A stretch of 64,000 nt of DNA, taken from positions 5,456,001-5,520,000 of the forward strand of contig NZ_CP013232.1 of NCBI RefSeq assembly GCF_001584145.1. The letters run 5' to 3'. The DNA is from Collimonas fungivorans. Lineage in GTDB: Bacteria; Pseudomonadota; Gammaproteobacteria; Burkholderiales; Burkholderiaceae_D. Numbering within the stretch: the stretch's first letter is position 1; each line of letters opens with the position of its first letter. The position numbers and the translations under genes were made by a program. Positions 63,651 to 64,000 of this stretch are shown here, piece by piece. The notes under the pieces are model-generated. The model saw only the letters and a list, made by a program, of their open reading frames with translations, did no database searches and was not told the origin of the DNA.

Positions 63651-64000
63651 TCAAGCAGCGGCAACGGTGCGCATCGCGGCGCTCAGGATGGCTAGCGCCT
63701 CATCCATCAAGTTATCCTCTATCGTCAGCGGAAACAAGAAGCGGATCGCATTACTGTAGACCCCGCAGCTCAACAACAGCAAGCCGTTTTTGAGGGCCTC
63801 GGCCTGGACCTTCTTGGTGAACTCGGCATCCGGCTGGCGCGTGCCGGGCTGCAGGAACTCCACCGCCACCATCGCTCCCAGGCCACGGATGTCGGCGATC
63901 TGCGGGATCTCGGCGCGCAGGCCTTCCAGTACCTGTTTCAGCTTGGCGCCGAGCCGGTTGGCGCGCTCCACCAGTTGTTCTTCTTCGATCACATCCAGCA
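63651..64000 (-). CDS. gabT: 4-aminobutyrate aminotransferase GabT, C-terminal part
   Basis: Class III aminotransferase C-terminus, truncated by the window edge; gene begins beyond 64000. Frame runs from the edge to TGA at 63651-63653: LVERANRLGAKLKQVLEGLR, IADIRGLGAMVAVEF, NGLLLLSCGVYSNAIRFLFP then LTI. Typical of GabT/PuuE. Converts GABA to succinic semialdehyde, feeding gabD at the other end of the cluster. Confidence 0.92.
   Translation of the reverse strand, partial: LDVIEEEQLVERANRLGAKLKQVLEGLRAEIPQIADIRGLGAMVAVEFLQPGTRQPDAEFTKKVQAEALKNGLLLLSCGVYSNAIRFLFPLTIEDNLMDEALAILSAAMRTVAAA

Overview
The window comes from a GC-rich betaproteobacterium. A Burkholderiales/Oxalobacteraceae host (Collimonas- or Herbaspirillum-like) is my inference from the hrp2-class type III secretion system (T3SS), the HrpB-type AraC regulator and the housekeeping genes (priA, hemE, gab/pot genes). 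No rRNA, tRNA, CRISPR array or insertion sequence was recognised.

1-3.5 kb: a small unknown gene, degraded remnants of an ECF sigma factor and a GntR regulator, then two unknown genes transcribed away from each other. Each is preceded by a HrpB/HrpX-type box (TTCGN-N15-TTCGC), so they may be secreted substrates. 3.5-24.8 kb: a complete hrp2 T3SS locus. The minus-strand arm reads hrpB1, sctI, sctJ, sctK, sctL, sctN, sctO, sctT, then hrpB (AraC activator) and sctC (secretin). The plus-strand arm reads sctU, sctV, hpaP, sctQ, sctR, sctS, hpaA, then sctD, hrpD6, six tandem genes of about 49 codons at the place where the hrpE/hrpY pilin gene normally sits, a HpaB-like chaperone and a putative effector. 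A perfect PIP box and a one-mismatch PIP box lie between the two divergent core operons. Another near-match precedes sctD, and a perfect box precedes the effector gene.

25-36.5 kb: a LysR/MFS/deacylase group, a frameshifted LivK-type binding protein, a PstS-like binding protein, then a second T3SS outlier: a CesT-like chaperone plus a 788-residue putative effector, again behind a perfect PIP box. A small lipoprotein and an Ada-AlkA repair protein follow.

36.5-64 kb: mostly core metabolism and regulation. It includes a methyltransferase, two response regulators with Glu in place of the phosphoacceptor Asp, an L-fucose-type sugar acid group with its GntR regulator, priA and hemE separated by an intergenic region with a 93-bp direct repeat full of DnaA boxes, an agmatinase and an M20 hydrolase with their LysR regulators, an AraC regulator/PhyH oxygenase pair, an MFS exporter, an OmpA-like protein, a secreted S53 protease, and a putrescine/GABA cluster (gabT-potA-potD-potB-potC-gabD).

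The most unusual feature is the six-gene array at 21.3-22.6 kb. Copies 1-4 and their spacers are almost identical, copies 5 and 6 have diverged, and every spacer up to the copy 5/6 junction carries a hairpin followed by a T-run. Together with the PIP-box genes around it, the window looks like a T3SS with an amplified small structural or export component and at least two, perhaps four, HrpB-controlled substrates.
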